Origin: Sideroxydans sp.
Lineage (GTDB): Bacteria; Pseudomonadota; Gammaproteobacteria; Burkholderiales; Gallionellaceae
NCBI GenBank assembly: GCA_013791855.1
Contig: VMTA01000011.1
Location: 62,001-126,000, forward strand
DNA: 64,000 nt
Reading direction: 5' to 3'
The notes beneath the pieces were generated by a model. It did not search any database. It was given only the letters and a program-made list of their open reading frames with translations, and was not told the origin of the DNA. Shown piece by piece: positions 19,339 to 28,295 of the stretch. The translations under genes and the position numbers were made by a program. Numbering within the stretch: position 1 is the stretch's first letter; every line of letters starts with the position of its first letter.

Positions 19339-20319
19339 ATGCACCATCCGCGCCAGAATTCCATTCTCCATCATGCTTGCCTTTGGGCTGCACTATGCCT
19401 GCCTGCCGCGGCAGGGGCCGCTGTCGATAATCCTCTCCCCGCGCTGGGCAGCACCGGCATGCAACAGGCGGATGCGACAAGAGAATACGTATCGCAGCAT
19501 TTTGTCCGTCTGGTCACCGGACTGGATCGCTTCTTCGGTGATGAGCGCAATTTCCAGGAGAGCAATCGCAGCGTGCTCCAGATAGACCTTGACGAGCAGA
19601 TGACGGCCGGCGGCCAACGCGAGACCACGCTGTCCGGCCGCATCAAGCTGCACCTGCCTTCGACCGAACATCGCATGCATCTGCTACTGGAGAGTGATCC
19701 GGAACAGAACACCGCCGGCCCCGGTGCCGGCCAGAATCAGACACAACGTATCGGACCTTTCCGTGCGCCGGGGGAATACGGCTTGGCGTTGCGCGTGGAA
19801 GAGAGCGAAGAACAGGTCTGGCACACCAGCACCGACTTGGGTATCAAACTGCATGCGCCGCTGGAACCCTTCGCCCGGGCGCGCGCCAGCCTCGTCATAC
19901 CGATGGGTGAATGGCGCATGAAACCGGCACAATCGCTGTACTGGTTCAGCCAGTCCGGTCTGGGCGAGACCACGCAAATGGACTTCGATCGCCCGCTGGC
20001 GCCGCAGACACTGTTCCGCGCCACCAGCAGCGTGACGTGGCTGCATCTGCCGCAGCGCTTCGATTTGCAGCAGAACTTCACCGTCTTTCACACACTGGAC
20101 GAGAAACGCGCAGTGCAATACCAGCTCAGCCTGATCGGCGTCAGCAAACCTCAGTCACGCCTGGACGATGCCGTGATATCTGTACTGTATCGCCGTCAAT
20201 TGAACCGGCGCTGGCTGTACTTCGAATTCAATCCGCAATTGCATTTCCGGCATGCGCAAAGCTACGACATGGATCCGCTGCTCTGGCTGCGCCTGCAAAT
20301 GCTGTTCGACGAGGAATAA
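19339..20319 (+). CDS. Exported protein of unknown function
   Basis: I do not recognise this family. From ATG 19339 the protein has 326 residues. A hydrophobic segment near residues 10-27 ends in AAAGAA, consistent with a cleavable signal peptide. A GTG at 19324 would add five residues. After the leader come alternating hydrophilic and aromatic stretches such as LYWFSQSGLGETTQMDF and RWLYFEFNPQLHF. The last residues include LLWLRLQMLF, which resembles a beta-strand end. A periplasmic or outer-membrane beta-rich protein is plausible. It is followed by a secreted carbonic anhydrase with 83 bases between, and a functional link is only inferred. Confidence 0.75.
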   Translation: MHHPRQNSILHHACLWAALCLPAAAGAAVDNPLPALGSTGMQQADATREYVSQHFVRLVTGLDRFFGDERNFQESNRSVLQIDLDEQMTAGGQRETTLSGRIKLHLPSTEHRMHLLLESDPEQNTAGPGAGQNQTQRIGPFRAPGEYGLALRVEESEEQVWHTSTDLGIKLHAPLEPFARARASLVIPMGEWRMKPAQSLYWFSQSGLGETTQMDFDRPLAPQTLFRATSSVTWLHLPQRFDLQQNFTVFHTLDEKRAVQYQLSLIGVSKPQSRLDDAVISVLYRRQLNRRWLYFEFNPQLHFRHAQSYDMDPLLWLRLQMLFDEE

Positions 20320-20402
20320 GGCCGATAACAAGCGCTTTTCATCTGTTGGCACATCGGCAAAGCCGTATATCCTGCAGCCTCGAATATATGCACAGGTGTC
20401 CT

Positions 20403-21128
20403 ATGTTTAAGCGATTCGCCACACTGCTGGTTGCATGTTCAATCAGCCTCACCCCCCAGTCCTATGCACAGCCCGGCCCCGAACATACCAAGGCCGAATC
20501 GGCAGCCGTCACCGCATTCCTCAATGACCTGTCCGCCAACAACGGCATCTACATGTCGATACGACGCATCGAGTTCTTCTCCGACCTCGCGAAAGGGCAG
20601 CAACCCTTTGCCACCGTCGTGACCTGCTCCGACTCGCGCGTGCACACCAATATGTTCTCGCGCGCGCCCGAGGGCCAGTTGTTCATGATTCGCAACATCG
20701 GCAACCAGCTCACCACGGCGGAAGGATCGGTCGAGTACGGCGTGCACCACCTGCACACGCCGGTGCTGATGTTCGTGGGCCATTCCCGTTGCGGTGCCAT
20801 CGCGGCAGTCAGCGGCAACTATTCGAAGGAGTCGGAAGCCATCAAGCGCGAACTGGACACCATCAACATCTCTTCCAACCTCAACAATATGGATGGCGTG
20901 CAAGCCAACGTGCATAACCAGGTCAGTGCCGCCATGATCAAGTTCGCGGAAGAGATACGCAAAGGCGAGTTGGTGGTGATCGGCGGGGTGATGGATTTCG
21001 CCGACGATATGCATAACGGCGCAGGCAAGCTGCACATCATCAACGTGAACGGTGAAAGTGACCGCAGCAAACTGGGCAATGTGAAAGCGTTGCTATCCGA
21101 AAAGCGCCTGCGGACCGGCACGCACTGA
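20403..21128 (+). CDS. Beta-class carbonic anhydrase with signal peptide
   Basis: Zinc enzyme interconverting CO2 and bicarbonate. The mature domain has the beta-class ligands: C75 and D77-R79 in CSDSRV, and H127 and C130 in HSRCGA. The first 22 residues form a signal peptide ending SYA, so it probably acts in the periplasm, unlike most bacterial beta-CAs. ATG 20403 is chosen because it opens this leader; the open frame runs farther upstream only as overlap with the preceding gene. Total length is 241. In an autotroph it may help supply inorganic carbon or buffer the periplasm. Confidence 0.93.
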   Translation: MFKRFATLLVACSISLTPQSYAQPGPEHTKAESAAVTAFLNDLSANNGIYMSIRRIEFFSDLAKGQQPFATVVTCSDSRVHTNMFSRAPEGQLFMIRNIGNQLTTAEGSVEYGVHHLHTPVLMFVGHSRCGAIAAVSGNYSKESEAIKRELDTINISSNLNNMDGVQANVHNQVSAAMIKFAEEIRKGELVVIGGVMDFADDMHNGAGKLHIINVNGESDRSKLGNVKALLSEKRLRTGTH

Positions 21129-21136
21129 TACCCGGA

Positions 21137-21424
21137 TCAGGGTCGCAGGCAGCTTTCCGGATCGACGCTGCTGCCGGTGACAGCCACAACCTTGTGGCGC
21201 GACTGTGCGCCCTGCTTGAGCTCCACCTGCTTCAGCGCCACGCCGAAGGTATCGGCGATGAACCTGCATAACGCATCGTTGGCACGCCCCTCTATGGGCG
21301 GTGCGGCGAGGCGTATCTTCAATGCCTCGCCATGCAAGCCGGACACCTCGCTACGCTTGGCACCCGGTTGAACATGCAGCGTCAGCGTCAACACGTCGCC
21401 GTTGCGGCGATACCATTCGCTCAC
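21137..21424 (-). CDS. yggU: DUF167/YggU family protein
   Basis: A small 95-residue protein of unknown biochemical function. It has the family core: LTLHVQPGAKRSEVSGLHGEALKIRLAAPPIEGRAN, then FGVALKQVELKQGAQSRHKVV. It directly follows yggT with a four-base overlap in the order proC-yggT-yggU seen widely in proteobacteria. A second, more divergent DUF167 protein is at 31812-32144. Confidence 0.93.
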   Translation of the reverse strand: MSEWYRRNGDVLTLTLHVQPGAKRSEVSGLHGEALKIRLAAPPIEGRANDALCRFIADTFGVALKQVELKQGAQSRHKVVAVTGSSVDPESCLRP

Positions 21425-21984
21425 AGCAGGCGCGTCGCCTGTTCAAGCCTGCCAACCAGCACGAACAGCAACAGCTGGCACAACAACAGCAGCACCAGAA
21501 TGGACATATCCAGACCGCCAACGGACGGAATACGGCGGCGCAGGGGTTGTACGAACGGCTGATTAACCGCCGACAGCAAAGGTGCCAGCGGCGTGTGCGG
21601 ATTGACCCAGGACATGACCGCCTCCAGCAACAAACTCGCCATCAACAGATACAGACTCAGTTTCAGCAGCTTGACCAGCGTCCACAGCAGCAAGTCGATC
21701 AGCGGGAAAGGATCTAACGGATAGCTCTGCAAACCGATAAAAATCACTAGGTAGATGAATTCAAAGATGAAGGCCAGCAACAGCGTGGCGCTATCCATCC
21801 CGGCTATCGACGGCAGGCGGCGGCGCAGCGGCAGCACGATGAAATCGGTGATCGCCAGCACGAACTCGCCCAGTGGATTGCGCATCGGCACACGCAGCCA
21901 GACCGCATGAAAACGGAACAGCAACACGGCGGCAAACGGTTGCACCAGCGCATCTACCAGGAACAGCAAAGCTTCAGACAGCAT
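21421..21984 (-). CDS. yggT: YggT family membrane protein
   Basis: A 187-residue inner-membrane protein built of two similar YggT units, each with hydrophobic spans followed by an NP-x-LGEF-like or NPHTPLAP motif (MRNPLGEF in the first half, WVNPHTPLAPLLSAVNQPFVQPLRRRIP in the second). YggT proteins are linked to osmotic stress tolerance and to FtsZ/cell-envelope organisation in other bacteria, with no defined activity. The palindromic repeat fills the gap between this gene and proC upstream. Confidence 0.93.
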   Translation of the reverse strand: MLSEALLFLVDALVQPFAAVLLFRFHAVWLRVPMRNPLGEFVLAITDFIVLPLRRRLPSIAGMDSATLLLAFIFEFIYLVIFIGLQSYPLDPFPLIDLLLWTLVKLLKLSLYLLMASLLLEAVMSWVNPHTPLAPLLSAVNQPFVQPLRRRIPSVGGLDMSILVLLLLCQLLLFVLVGRLEQATRLL

Positions 21985-21991
21985 CTTCAGG

Positions 21992-22130
21992 GCACCTCTA
22001 ACTAATTCAAAATTCTAAGCAAGACAAGGCGCGAGTAAAAAATTGCGACGCGACATATGCCTGATATGTAAGGAGTGATTTTTTGTGAGCAACGCAGTAT
22101 TGCGACGAAGTTTGGATTAGTTAGAGGTGG
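21992..22130. repeat. MITE-like palindromic repeat filling the proC-yggT gap
   Basis: The ends are a perfect 14-bp inverted pair, CACCTCTAACTAAT (21993-22006) and its complement (22116-22129). The match continues inward imperfectly for about 18 more bases. The exact centre, near 22061, is a small hairpin ACATAT/ATATGT. The element is therefore symmetric over about 139 bp and carries A/T runs unlike its surroundings. It contains no gene and reaches within four bases of the proC stop. It has the look of a non-autonomous mobile repeat, and a transposase would have to act in trans. Confidence 0.8.
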
Positions 22131-22133
22131 CCT

Positions 22134-22943
22134 TCAATCCTTACCCAGTTCATCGCCCAGTTCCTTGGAACGCGCCGCTGCCGCATGGGCGGCGGCGACG
22201 ATATGCGCGCGCACATTGTTCGCCTCCAGACTCGATAGCGCACGCTCGGTCGTGCCGTTCTTCGAGGTCACATTGGCACGCAGCGTGGCGATATCCTGCT
22301 GGCTGCTCTCTGCCAGCTTGGCTGCGCCGATGAAGGTGTCCAGCACCAATTGCCGCGATTGGAATGCATCCAGCCCCAGCTCCTGTGCCGCCTGCTCCAT
22401 CGCTTCGATGAAATAGAACACATAGGCTGGGCCGCTGCCCGAGATGGCCGTCACGCTATCCAGCATGGATTCTTCCTCCACCCACAAACTGGTGCCGACC
22501 GCTTCGATGATCGCCTCGGCGCGCTCGCGGCTGGCGGCGCTCACCGCTTCCAGCGCGTACAGACCGGCCACGCCGTGCCGGATCAATGCCGGCGTGTTGG
22601 GCATGGCGCGCACGATGTTGCCGGTACCCAGCCAGCGGGCGATGTCATGCGCACGGATGCCGGCCGCGATGGAGATGACCATCTGCCCGGTCAGCAGCGG
22701 TGCCAGGTTGCGGCAGGTGCTCTGCATCTGCTGCGGCTTCACGGCCAGCAGAATGATCTCGCTGAACGGGACCGCATCACTCATGTCTGTCGTGGCGCGC
22801 ACCACGAAATCGTGATGCAGCTTCAAGCAACGCGCCTCATCCACCTCGACCACGCGGACCTTGGACGGGGAATAGCCGCGCTTGAGCATGCCACCGATCA
22901 GGGCCGTCGCCATATTGCCGCCACCGACAAAACAGATGTTCAT
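22134..22943 (-). CDS. proC: Pyrroline-5-carboxylate reductase
   Basis: Last step of proline synthesis, reducing pyrroline-5-carboxylate with NAD(P)H. The 269 residues open with the Rossmann loop CFVGGGNMATALIGG. VKPQQM, RAMPNTPALI and the C-terminal signature SGSGPAYVFYFIEAM are present. The start overlaps the yggS stop by four bases. The stop codon abuts the palindromic repeat, so the 3' end of its mRNA could fold into it. Confidence 0.97.
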   Translation of the reverse strand: MNICFVGGGNMATALIGGMLKRGYSPSKVRVVEVDEARCLKLHHDFVVRATTDMSDAVPFSEIILLAVKPQQMQSTCRNLAPLLTGQMVISIAAGIRAHDIARWLGTGNIVRAMPNTPALIRHGVAGLYALEAVSAASRERAEAIIEAVGTSLWVEEESMLDSVTAISGSGPAYVFYFIEAMEQAAQELGLDAFQSRQLVLDTFIGAAKLAESSQQDIATLRANVTSKNGTTERALSSLEANNVRAHIVAAAHAAAARSKELGDELGKD

Positions 22944-23638
22944 TGTTCGCCTCCGTAGTTTCTGGCACCGAAGATCGCGGTGCCCACGCGCACGATGGTT
23001 GCGCCTTCCTGTATCGCCACTGCAAAGTCATGCGACATGCCCATCGAGAGCGTGTCCATTTGCATGCCCTGCGCATTCAATACCGCCAGCAATTCGCGCA
23101 TCTGCACGAACGGTGCACGCTGCAACAACGGATCATCAACCGGCGCGGGGATCGCCATGAGACCACGCAACTTCAATCGAGGCAACCGTACGACCTCACC
23201 TGCCAGCTGCAAGACCTCTTGCGGTGCCACACCGCTCTTGCTCGCCTCGCCGCTCACATTGACCTGCAGGCAGATATTCAAAGGCGGCATGGATTCAGGG
23301 CGTTGCGCCGACAAGCGTTCGGCGACCTTCAGCCGGTCGACACCATGCACCCAGTCGAAATGCTCGGCGATAGCTCGTGTTTTGTTGCTCTGTATCGGTC
23401 CGATGAAATGCCATTCCAGTGGCAAGTCACGCAGCGCCCCGATCTTGTCCAGCGCTTCTTGCAGATAGTTCTCGCCGAAAGCGGTCTGTCCGGCCTGGTA
23501 TGCCTCGCGTACGGCTTCGGCCGGAAAAGTCTTGCTGACCGCCAGCAGATGCACCGCGTCGCGGGGACGACCTGCCGCTATCGAGGCTTCTGTTACAGCC
23601 CGCTTCACGGCTTGCAAGTTGGAAAGGATTGCAGTCAT
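22940..23638 (-). CDS. yggS: PLP homeostasis protein, YggS family
   Basis: Carries pyridoxal phosphate and buffers it and amino/keto-acid pools, with no catalytic turnover known. The 232 residues form the alanine-racemase-like barrel. The PLP lysine is in LLAVSKTFPAEAV near residue 36. GENYLQEALDKI, WHFIGPIQSNKT and the C-terminal LSMGMSHDFAVAIQEGATIVRVGTAIFG are all family landmarks. It is the first gene of the yggS-proC-(repeat)-yggT-yggU string and is divergent from pilT. Confidence 0.96.
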   Translation of the reverse strand: MTAILSNLQAVKRAVTEASIAAGRPRDAVHLLAVSKTFPAEAVREAYQAGQTAFGENYLQEALDKIGALRDLPLEWHFIGPIQSNKTRAIAEHFDWVHGVDRLKVAERLSAQRPESMPPLNICLQVNVSGEASKSGVAPQEVLQLAGEVVRLPRLKLRGLMAIPAPVDDPLLQRAPFVQMRELLAVLNAQGMQMDTLSMGMSHDFAVAIQEGATIVRVGTAIFGARNYGGEQ

Positions 23639-23691
23639 AATCCGGCGGCCTGCACGATATTGGCGGTTGTTTAACGACTGGGGAATTATAT

Positions 23692-24735
23692 ATGGATATC
23701 ACCGAACTGCTCGCCTTCGGCGTGAAGAACAAAGCTTCCGACTTGCACCTCTCTGCCGGTTTGCCTCCGATGATCCGCGTGCACGGCGATATGCGCCGTA
23801 TCAACCTGCCGGCCATGGAGCACAAGGAAGTGCACGCCATGATGTATGACATCATGAACGACGGGCAGCGCAAACATTACGAGGAGAACAAGGAAGTCGA
23901 CTTCTCCTTCGAAGTCCCCAATCTAGCCCGTTTCCGTGTCAACGCCTTCATCCAGAATCGCGGCGCCGGTGCGGTCATGCGTACCATTCCTTCCAAGATC
24001 CTGTCACTGGAAGACCTGAACGCGCCCCCCATCTTCAAGACCATCGCCGAGAACCCGCGCGGCATGGTGCTGGTCACCGGCCCGACCGGCTCGGGTAAAT
24101 CGACCACGCTGGCGGCGATGGTGAACCACATCAACGAGAGCGAGATGGGCCACATCCTGACCGTGGAAGATCCGATCGAATTCGTGCACGAATCCAAGAA
24201 ATGTCTGATCAACCAGCGCGAAGTCGGCCCACACACGCTGTCGTTCAACAACGCTTTGCGCAGCGCGCTGCGTGAAGACCCGGACGTGATCCTGGTCGGC
24301 GAGATGCGCGACTTGGAGACCATCCGCCTCGCCATGTCCGCTGCCGAGACCGGTCACTTGGTGTTCGGCACGCTGCATACCAGCTCCGCCGCCAAGACCA
24401 TCGACCGTATCATCGACGTGTTCCCCGCCGACGAGAAGGAGATGGTGCGCGCGATGCTGTCCGAATCACTGCGCGCCGTGATCTCGCAGACCCTGCTCAA
24501 GACCAAGGACGGCGCAGGCCGTGCTGCCGCGCACGAGATCATGATCTGCACCCCCGCCATCCGTAACCTGATCCGCGAAGCGAAAGTACCGCAGATGTAT
24601 TCCGCCATCCAGACCGGCGGCAACATCGGCATGCAGACGCTGGACCAGTGTCTGACCGATCTGGTCAAACGCGGTGTCGTCTCATCGGGCGAAGCACGCA
24701 GCAAGGCGGCCAACAAGGATCTGTTCCCCGCTTAA
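23692..24735 (+). CDS. pilT: Type IV pilus retraction ATPase PilT
   Basis: Hexameric cytoplasmic ATPase that drives pilus disassembly, giving twitching motility and DNA uptake. The 347 residues have a PAS-like N-domain, Walker A GPTGSGKST, Asp box DPIEFVHE, Walker B ILVGEMRDLETI and His box GHLVFGTLHT. The PilT-specific ending AIRNLIREAKVPQMYSAIQTG is intact. It is divergent from yggS and followed by pilU. Confidence 0.98.
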   Translation: MDITELLAFGVKNKASDLHLSAGLPPMIRVHGDMRRINLPAMEHKEVHAMMYDIMNDGQRKHYEENKEVDFSFEVPNLARFRVNAFIQNRGAGAVMRTIPSKILSLEDLNAPPIFKTIAENPRGMVLVTGPTGSGKSTTLAAMVNHINESEMGHILTVEDPIEFVHESKKCLINQREVGPHTLSFNNALRSALREDPDVILVGEMRDLETIRLAMSAAETGHLVFGTLHTSSAAKTIDRIIDVFPADEKEMVRAMLSESLRAVISQTLLKTKDGAGRAAAHEIMICTPAIRNLIREAKVPQMYSAIQTGGNIGMQTLDQCLTDLVKRGVVSSGEARSKAANKDLFPA

Positions 24736-24770
24736 GTCAGCGCAGAGCATCACCGAATCAGGAGAAGCAC

Positions 24771-25907
24771 ATGGAAAGAAGTCAGGCTACCGAACTCGTA
24801 CACAATCTGCTGAAAGGCATGATTTCGCAGAAAGCGTCCGACTTGTTCGTCACCGCCGGCTTCCCGCCGGCATTCAAGGTGGACGGCAAGATGACGCCGG
24901 TGTCCAATCAGATCCTGTCCCCGCAGCACACGCAGGAACTGGCGCGCAGCATCATGAACGACCGCCAGGCCGCCGAATTCGAAGCGACGCACGAATGCAA
25001 CTTCGCCATCAGCCCGCCCGGTATCGGGCGCTTCCGTGTCAACGTGTTCATGCAGCAGCAAAAGGTCGGCATGGTGTTGCGTACTATCACCACCAAGATC
25101 CCGACCTTCGAAGAATTGCGCCTGCCGGACGTGCTGAAAGAAGTCACGCTCACCAAACGCGGACTGGTGATCCTGGTCGGCGGCACCGGCTCCGGCAAAT
25201 CGTCCACGCTGGCAGCCATGATCGGCTACCGCAACTTCAACAGCCAGGGTCACATCATCACCATCGAAGACCCGGTCGAATACGTGCATGAACACCAGAA
25301 GTGCATCATCACCCACCGCGAAGTCGGGGTGGATACCGACAACTGGCACAATGCGCTGAAGAACACCCTGCGCCAGGCACCCGACGTGATCCTGATCGGC
25401 GAGATCCGTGACCGCGAAACGATGGAATACGCGGTGGCCTTCGCCGAGACCGGCCACCTGTGCATGGCCACGCTGCATGCCAACAGTGCCAACCAAGCGC
25501 TGGATCGCATCATCAACTTCTTCCCGGAAGAACGCCGCGAGCAATTGTTGATGGACCTGTCGCTCAACGTCAAAGCACTCATCTCGCAACGGCTGATCCC
25601 CAAAAAGGACAGCAAGGGCCGGGCCGCCGCGTTCGAGATCCTGCTCAACTCGCCGCTGATCTCCGACCTCATCTTCAAGGGCGAGGTGCACCAGATCAAG
25701 GAAGTGATGGGCAAGTCGCGCGAGATCGGCATGCAGACCTTCGACCAGGCGCTGTACGACCTGCACGAAGCCGGCATGATCAGCTACGAGGAAGCATTGA
25801 AGAACGCCGACTCGGTCAACGACCTGCGTCTGCGTATCAAACTGGAAAGCTCGGAGACCAAGGACCGCGACGTGATGAGCGGCACCGAACACATGAAACT
25901 GACCTGA
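24771..25907 (+). CDS. pilU: Type IV pilus ATPase PilU
   Basis: PilT paralogue that assists retraction, usually dependent on PilT. The start is ATG 24771, preceded by AGGAGAAGC, giving 378 residues. Walker A is GGTGSGKSS, the Asp box DPVEYVHEHQK, Walker B LIGEIRDRETM and the His box GHLCMATLHANS. The C-terminal tail beyond residue 350 is longer than in PilT, as in PilU. It lies 35 bases after pilT and ends at a terminator. Other pil genes are not in the window. Confidence 0.97.
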   Translation: MERSQATELVHNLLKGMISQKASDLFVTAGFPPAFKVDGKMTPVSNQILSPQHTQELARSIMNDRQAAEFEATHECNFAISPPGIGRFRVNVFMQQQKVGMVLRTITTKIPTFEELRLPDVLKEVTLTKRGLVILVGGTGSGKSSTLAAMIGYRNFNSQGHIITIEDPVEYVHEHQKCIITHREVGVDTDNWHNALKNTLRQAPDVILIGEIRDRETMEYAVAFAETGHLCMATLHANSANQALDRIINFFPEERREQLLMDLSLNVKALISQRLIPKKDSKGRAAAFEILLNSPLISDLIFKGEVHQIKEVMGKSREIGMQTFDQALYDLHEAGMISYEEALKNADSVNDLRLRIKLESSETKDRDVMSGTEHMKLT

Positions 25908-25922
25908 TGCTGCACGGCCCGG

Positions 25923-25951
25923 AAAAAAGCTGCCTTGAAGGCGGCTTTTTT
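25923..25951. terminator. Bidirectional terminator between pilU and rlmL
   Basis: A 12-bp stem, AAAAAAGCTGCC against GGCGGCTTTTTT with one G-T pair, encloses a five-base loop. A and T tracts lie on the two sides, so it can stop transcripts from both strands. It overlaps the rlmL stop codon by two bases. Confidence 0.88.
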
Positions 25952-27092
25952 ATTTGCGGTTGCTACCGCTGACGATCTTGTATTCGAACAAGCGGCACTC
26001 GATGGCACCGTTGAACAGCGGCGTGCGTTTGGATGGCGTCAATCGCATCAATTTGGCGATACGTAGATCGCCTGTGAACAAATAGGCGCTCCAACCGCCG
26101 AACTTCTTTTTCAACGCATCGCCCAGCTGCGGATACAACTCGGCCAGTTCGTCCTCGTCACCCATACGTTCGCCGTAGGGCAGATTGGCGACGAGGATGC
26201 CTTCCTTCTCCGGCGGGGATGCTTCCAACACATTGCACTGCTTCAGATCCACTGTCTCGCGTATGCCCGCTTCTTCCAGATTCTGATGGGCAGCCACCAA
26301 GGCATCACCGTACAGATCGCTGCCGTGCAGCGGCAACTCACATACCGGCTTCTGCGCCGCGATAGCGGCTTCGCGCATCGCTTGCCAGGTCTTGGCATCG
26401 AAGTTCTTCAGTTTTTCGAAAGCAAAATGGCGCGCGATGCCGGGCTGGATGTTGAGCGACATCTGCGCCGCCTCGATCAGGAAAGTGCCGCTGCCGCACA
26501 TCGGATCAAGCAAAGGGATACCCGGCTGCCAGCCGGTCATCTTCAAGATGCCCGCCGCCAGATTCTCGCGCAGCGGCGCGATGTTGGTATGGGTGCGCAC
26601 GCCGCGCTTGTACAGCGCCTCGCCCGAGGTATCCAGATACAGCGTGAACTTGTCGCCCTCGAAGAAAGCGTGGATGCGCATATCCGGTTCCAGCTTGGCC
26701 ACGCTGGGCCGCTCCTTCTTCTCGGCGCGGAACTTGTCGCACACTGCGTCCTTGATCTTGAGCGTGATGAACTCCAGGCTGGTCAGCGGACTCTTGATCG
26801 CCGTGACCTTAACCAGAATGGTGTGCTGCACATCGAACCAGCGCGTCCACGGCAGATCGTAGGCAGCCTGATACACATCCTGTTCGTTGCGGTACGTCGT
26901 TGGCGCCTGCACGCGCCACAGGATGCGCGACGCGAGACGGCTTTGCAGATTGATGCGATAGCAGGTCGGCCAGTCACCCGAGAAGCCGACGCCGCCGTCT
27001 GTCGATTTCACGGCGGTAGCACCGAACGAGCCCAGCTCTTCGGCGAGGAGTCTTTCCAGTCCGCGTGGACAGGTGGCAAAGAAATCAGGCAT
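25950..27092 (-). CDS. rlmL: THUMP-domain 23S rRNA guanine-N2 methyltransferase (RlmL-type)
   Basis: Predicted to methylate G2445 of 23S rRNA. An N-terminal ferredoxin-like plus THUMP region covers about residues 1-160, and a Rossmann methyltransferase domain follows. The SAM motif is LDPMCGSGTFLIEAA and the catalytic motif NLPYGER, the N-x-P-Y type used on exocyclic amines. At 380 residues it corresponds to the first half of the fused E. coli RlmKL, so the RlmK (m7G2069) half is absent here. It converges on pilU across a shared terminator. Confidence 0.92.
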   Translation of the reverse strand: MPDFFATCPRGLERLLAEELGSFGATAVKSTDGGVGFSGDWPTCYRINLQSRLASRILWRVQAPTTYRNEQDVYQAAYDLPWTRWFDVQHTILVKVTAIKSPLTSLEFITLKIKDAVCDKFRAEKKERPSVAKLEPDMRIHAFFEGDKFTLYLDTSGEALYKRGVRTHTNIAPLRENLAAGILKMTGWQPGIPLLDPMCGSGTFLIEAAQMSLNIQPGIARHFAFEKLKNFDAKTWQAMREAAIAAQKPVCELPLHGSDLYGDALVAAHQNLEEAGIRETVDLKQCNVLEASPPEKEGILVANLPYGERMGDEDELAELYPQLGDALKKKFGGWSAYLFTGDLRIAKLMRLTPSKRTPLFNGAIECRLFEYKIVSGSNRK

Positions 27093-27093
27093 G

Positions 27094-27504
27094 TTAGAAA
27101 GGCTTCACGACAACGAGGATGACGACCGCCAGCAACACCAGCACCGGCACTTCATTGAAGAAACGGAACCACACGTGACTGCGCACATTGCGGTCTTCCG
27201 CGAACACCTTCACCAGATGACCGCAGTAAAAATGATAGACGACCAGACCGACCACAAAGGCGGTCTTGGCATGCAACCAGCCGCCGGAAAAACCGTAACC
27301 GAACCACAACCACAGGCCGGTGATCACGGCCAGCGCACCGATGGGCGTGACGAACTTGTACAGCTTGCGCTCCATCAGCTTGAAGCGCTCCTTCACCGCC
27401 GCTTCTTCCGCCATCGCGTGGTTGACGAAAATGCGCGGCAGATAGAACAAGCCGGCGAACCAGCTGACCACGAAAAATATATGGAATGCTTTCAGCCACA
27501 ACAT
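27094..27504 (-). CDS. HemJ/CopD-family membrane protein, putative protoporphyrinogen oxidase
   Basis: A 136-residue inner-membrane protein with about four spans. The opening WLKAFHIFFVVSWFAGLFYLPRIFVNHA, with two histidines, is typical of HemJ (UPF0093), which oxidises protoporphyrinogen IX in bacteria without HemG or HemY. Conserved lysines and LW-LWFGYGF also fit. It sits one base before rlmL and six bases after the ABC permease stop, so it is part of a minus-strand run. CopD-like copper proteins share the fold, hence some caution. Confidence 0.8.
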   Translation of the reverse strand: MLWLKAFHIFFVVSWFAGLFYLPRIFVNHAMAEEAAVKERFKLMERKLYKFVTPIGALAVITGLWLWFGYGFSGGWLHAKTAFVVGLVVYHFYCGHLVKVFAEDRNVRSHVWFRFFNEVPVLVLLAVVILVVVKPF

Positions 27505-27509
27505 TTTGA

Positions 27510-28295
27510 TTACCTCGACAATCTACGTCTGAACAGAACCAGAGAAATATAGAACCCGACCAGCGCATAGGTCAGCAGCACGCCGATATGGAAAACCGCC
27601 TGCGCCGGCACCTCACCCTTCATCAAGGGACGCGCCAGATCCACCGCATGCGTCAACGGCAAGGCGGCGGCAAGCGCCTGCAATGCCTCCGGCAGCTGAG
27701 TGACCGGGAAAAAGACGCCGCATAGTAGCATCATCGGTGTGATGACCAGCGTGAAGTAGTACATGAAGAAGTCGTAGGCGGGTGCCAGCGCGGTCATGAT
27801 CAGACCGACCGCGGCGAAGGTCAGGCCAATGAGCAACACCAGCGGGATCATCCACAAAGACATCAGCGAATCCGACAGGCCGAGTATCCAGATGACGATG
27901 AGCACGGCCACGCCCGACATCAGGCTCTTGGTCGCCGACCAGAGAATCTCCGACAGCACGATGTCATCCAGCGTCACCGGCGTGTTCATAATCGCTTCCC
28001 AGGTGCGCTGCTCGTGCATACGGGCGAATGCGCCGTACAGTGATTCGAAACTGGCGCTGTTCATGCTGCTGTAGCACAGTGTGCCGGCCGCGAGGAAAGC
28101 GATGTAGGAAGTACCGCCCATCTCTGGCAACAGGCTGCCCAGACCGTAACCCAGACCCAGCATATAGATCACCGGATCGGCCAGATGCCCGAGGATGGCG
28201 GGCACGGCGACCTTGCGCCACACCAGCCATTGCCTGCGCCAGATGGGGAAGAAACGCAACGTCAAAGTCGGCAATGCAAAATGACTCATACTCAT
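27510..28295 (-). CDS. ABC-2 type exporter permease (NodJ-like)
   Basis: A 261-residue membrane protein with six hydrophobic spans of the ABC-2 family. Landmarks include [56 protein letters not shown], the coupling-helix region of NodJ-type permeases, and [21 protein letters not shown]. Its start overlaps the ATPase stop by four bases, so the two form an exporter. NodIJ homologues outside rhizobia are common in betaproteobacteria and the substrate is unknown. Lipid, polysaccharide or small-molecule export are all possible. Confidence 0.9.
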   Translation of the reverse strand: MSMSHFALPTLTLRFFPIWRRQWLVWRKVAVPAILGHLADPVIYMLGLGYGLGSLLPEMGGTSYIAFLAAGTLCYSSMNSASFESLYGAFARMHEQRTWEAIMNTPVTLDDIVLSEILWSATKSLMSGVAVLIVIWILGLSDSLMSLWMIPLVLLIGLTFAAVGLIMTALAPAYDFFMYYFTLVITPMMLLCGVFFPVTQLPEALQALAAALPLTHAVDLARPLMKGEVPAQAVFHIGVLLTYALVGFYISLVLFRRRLSR

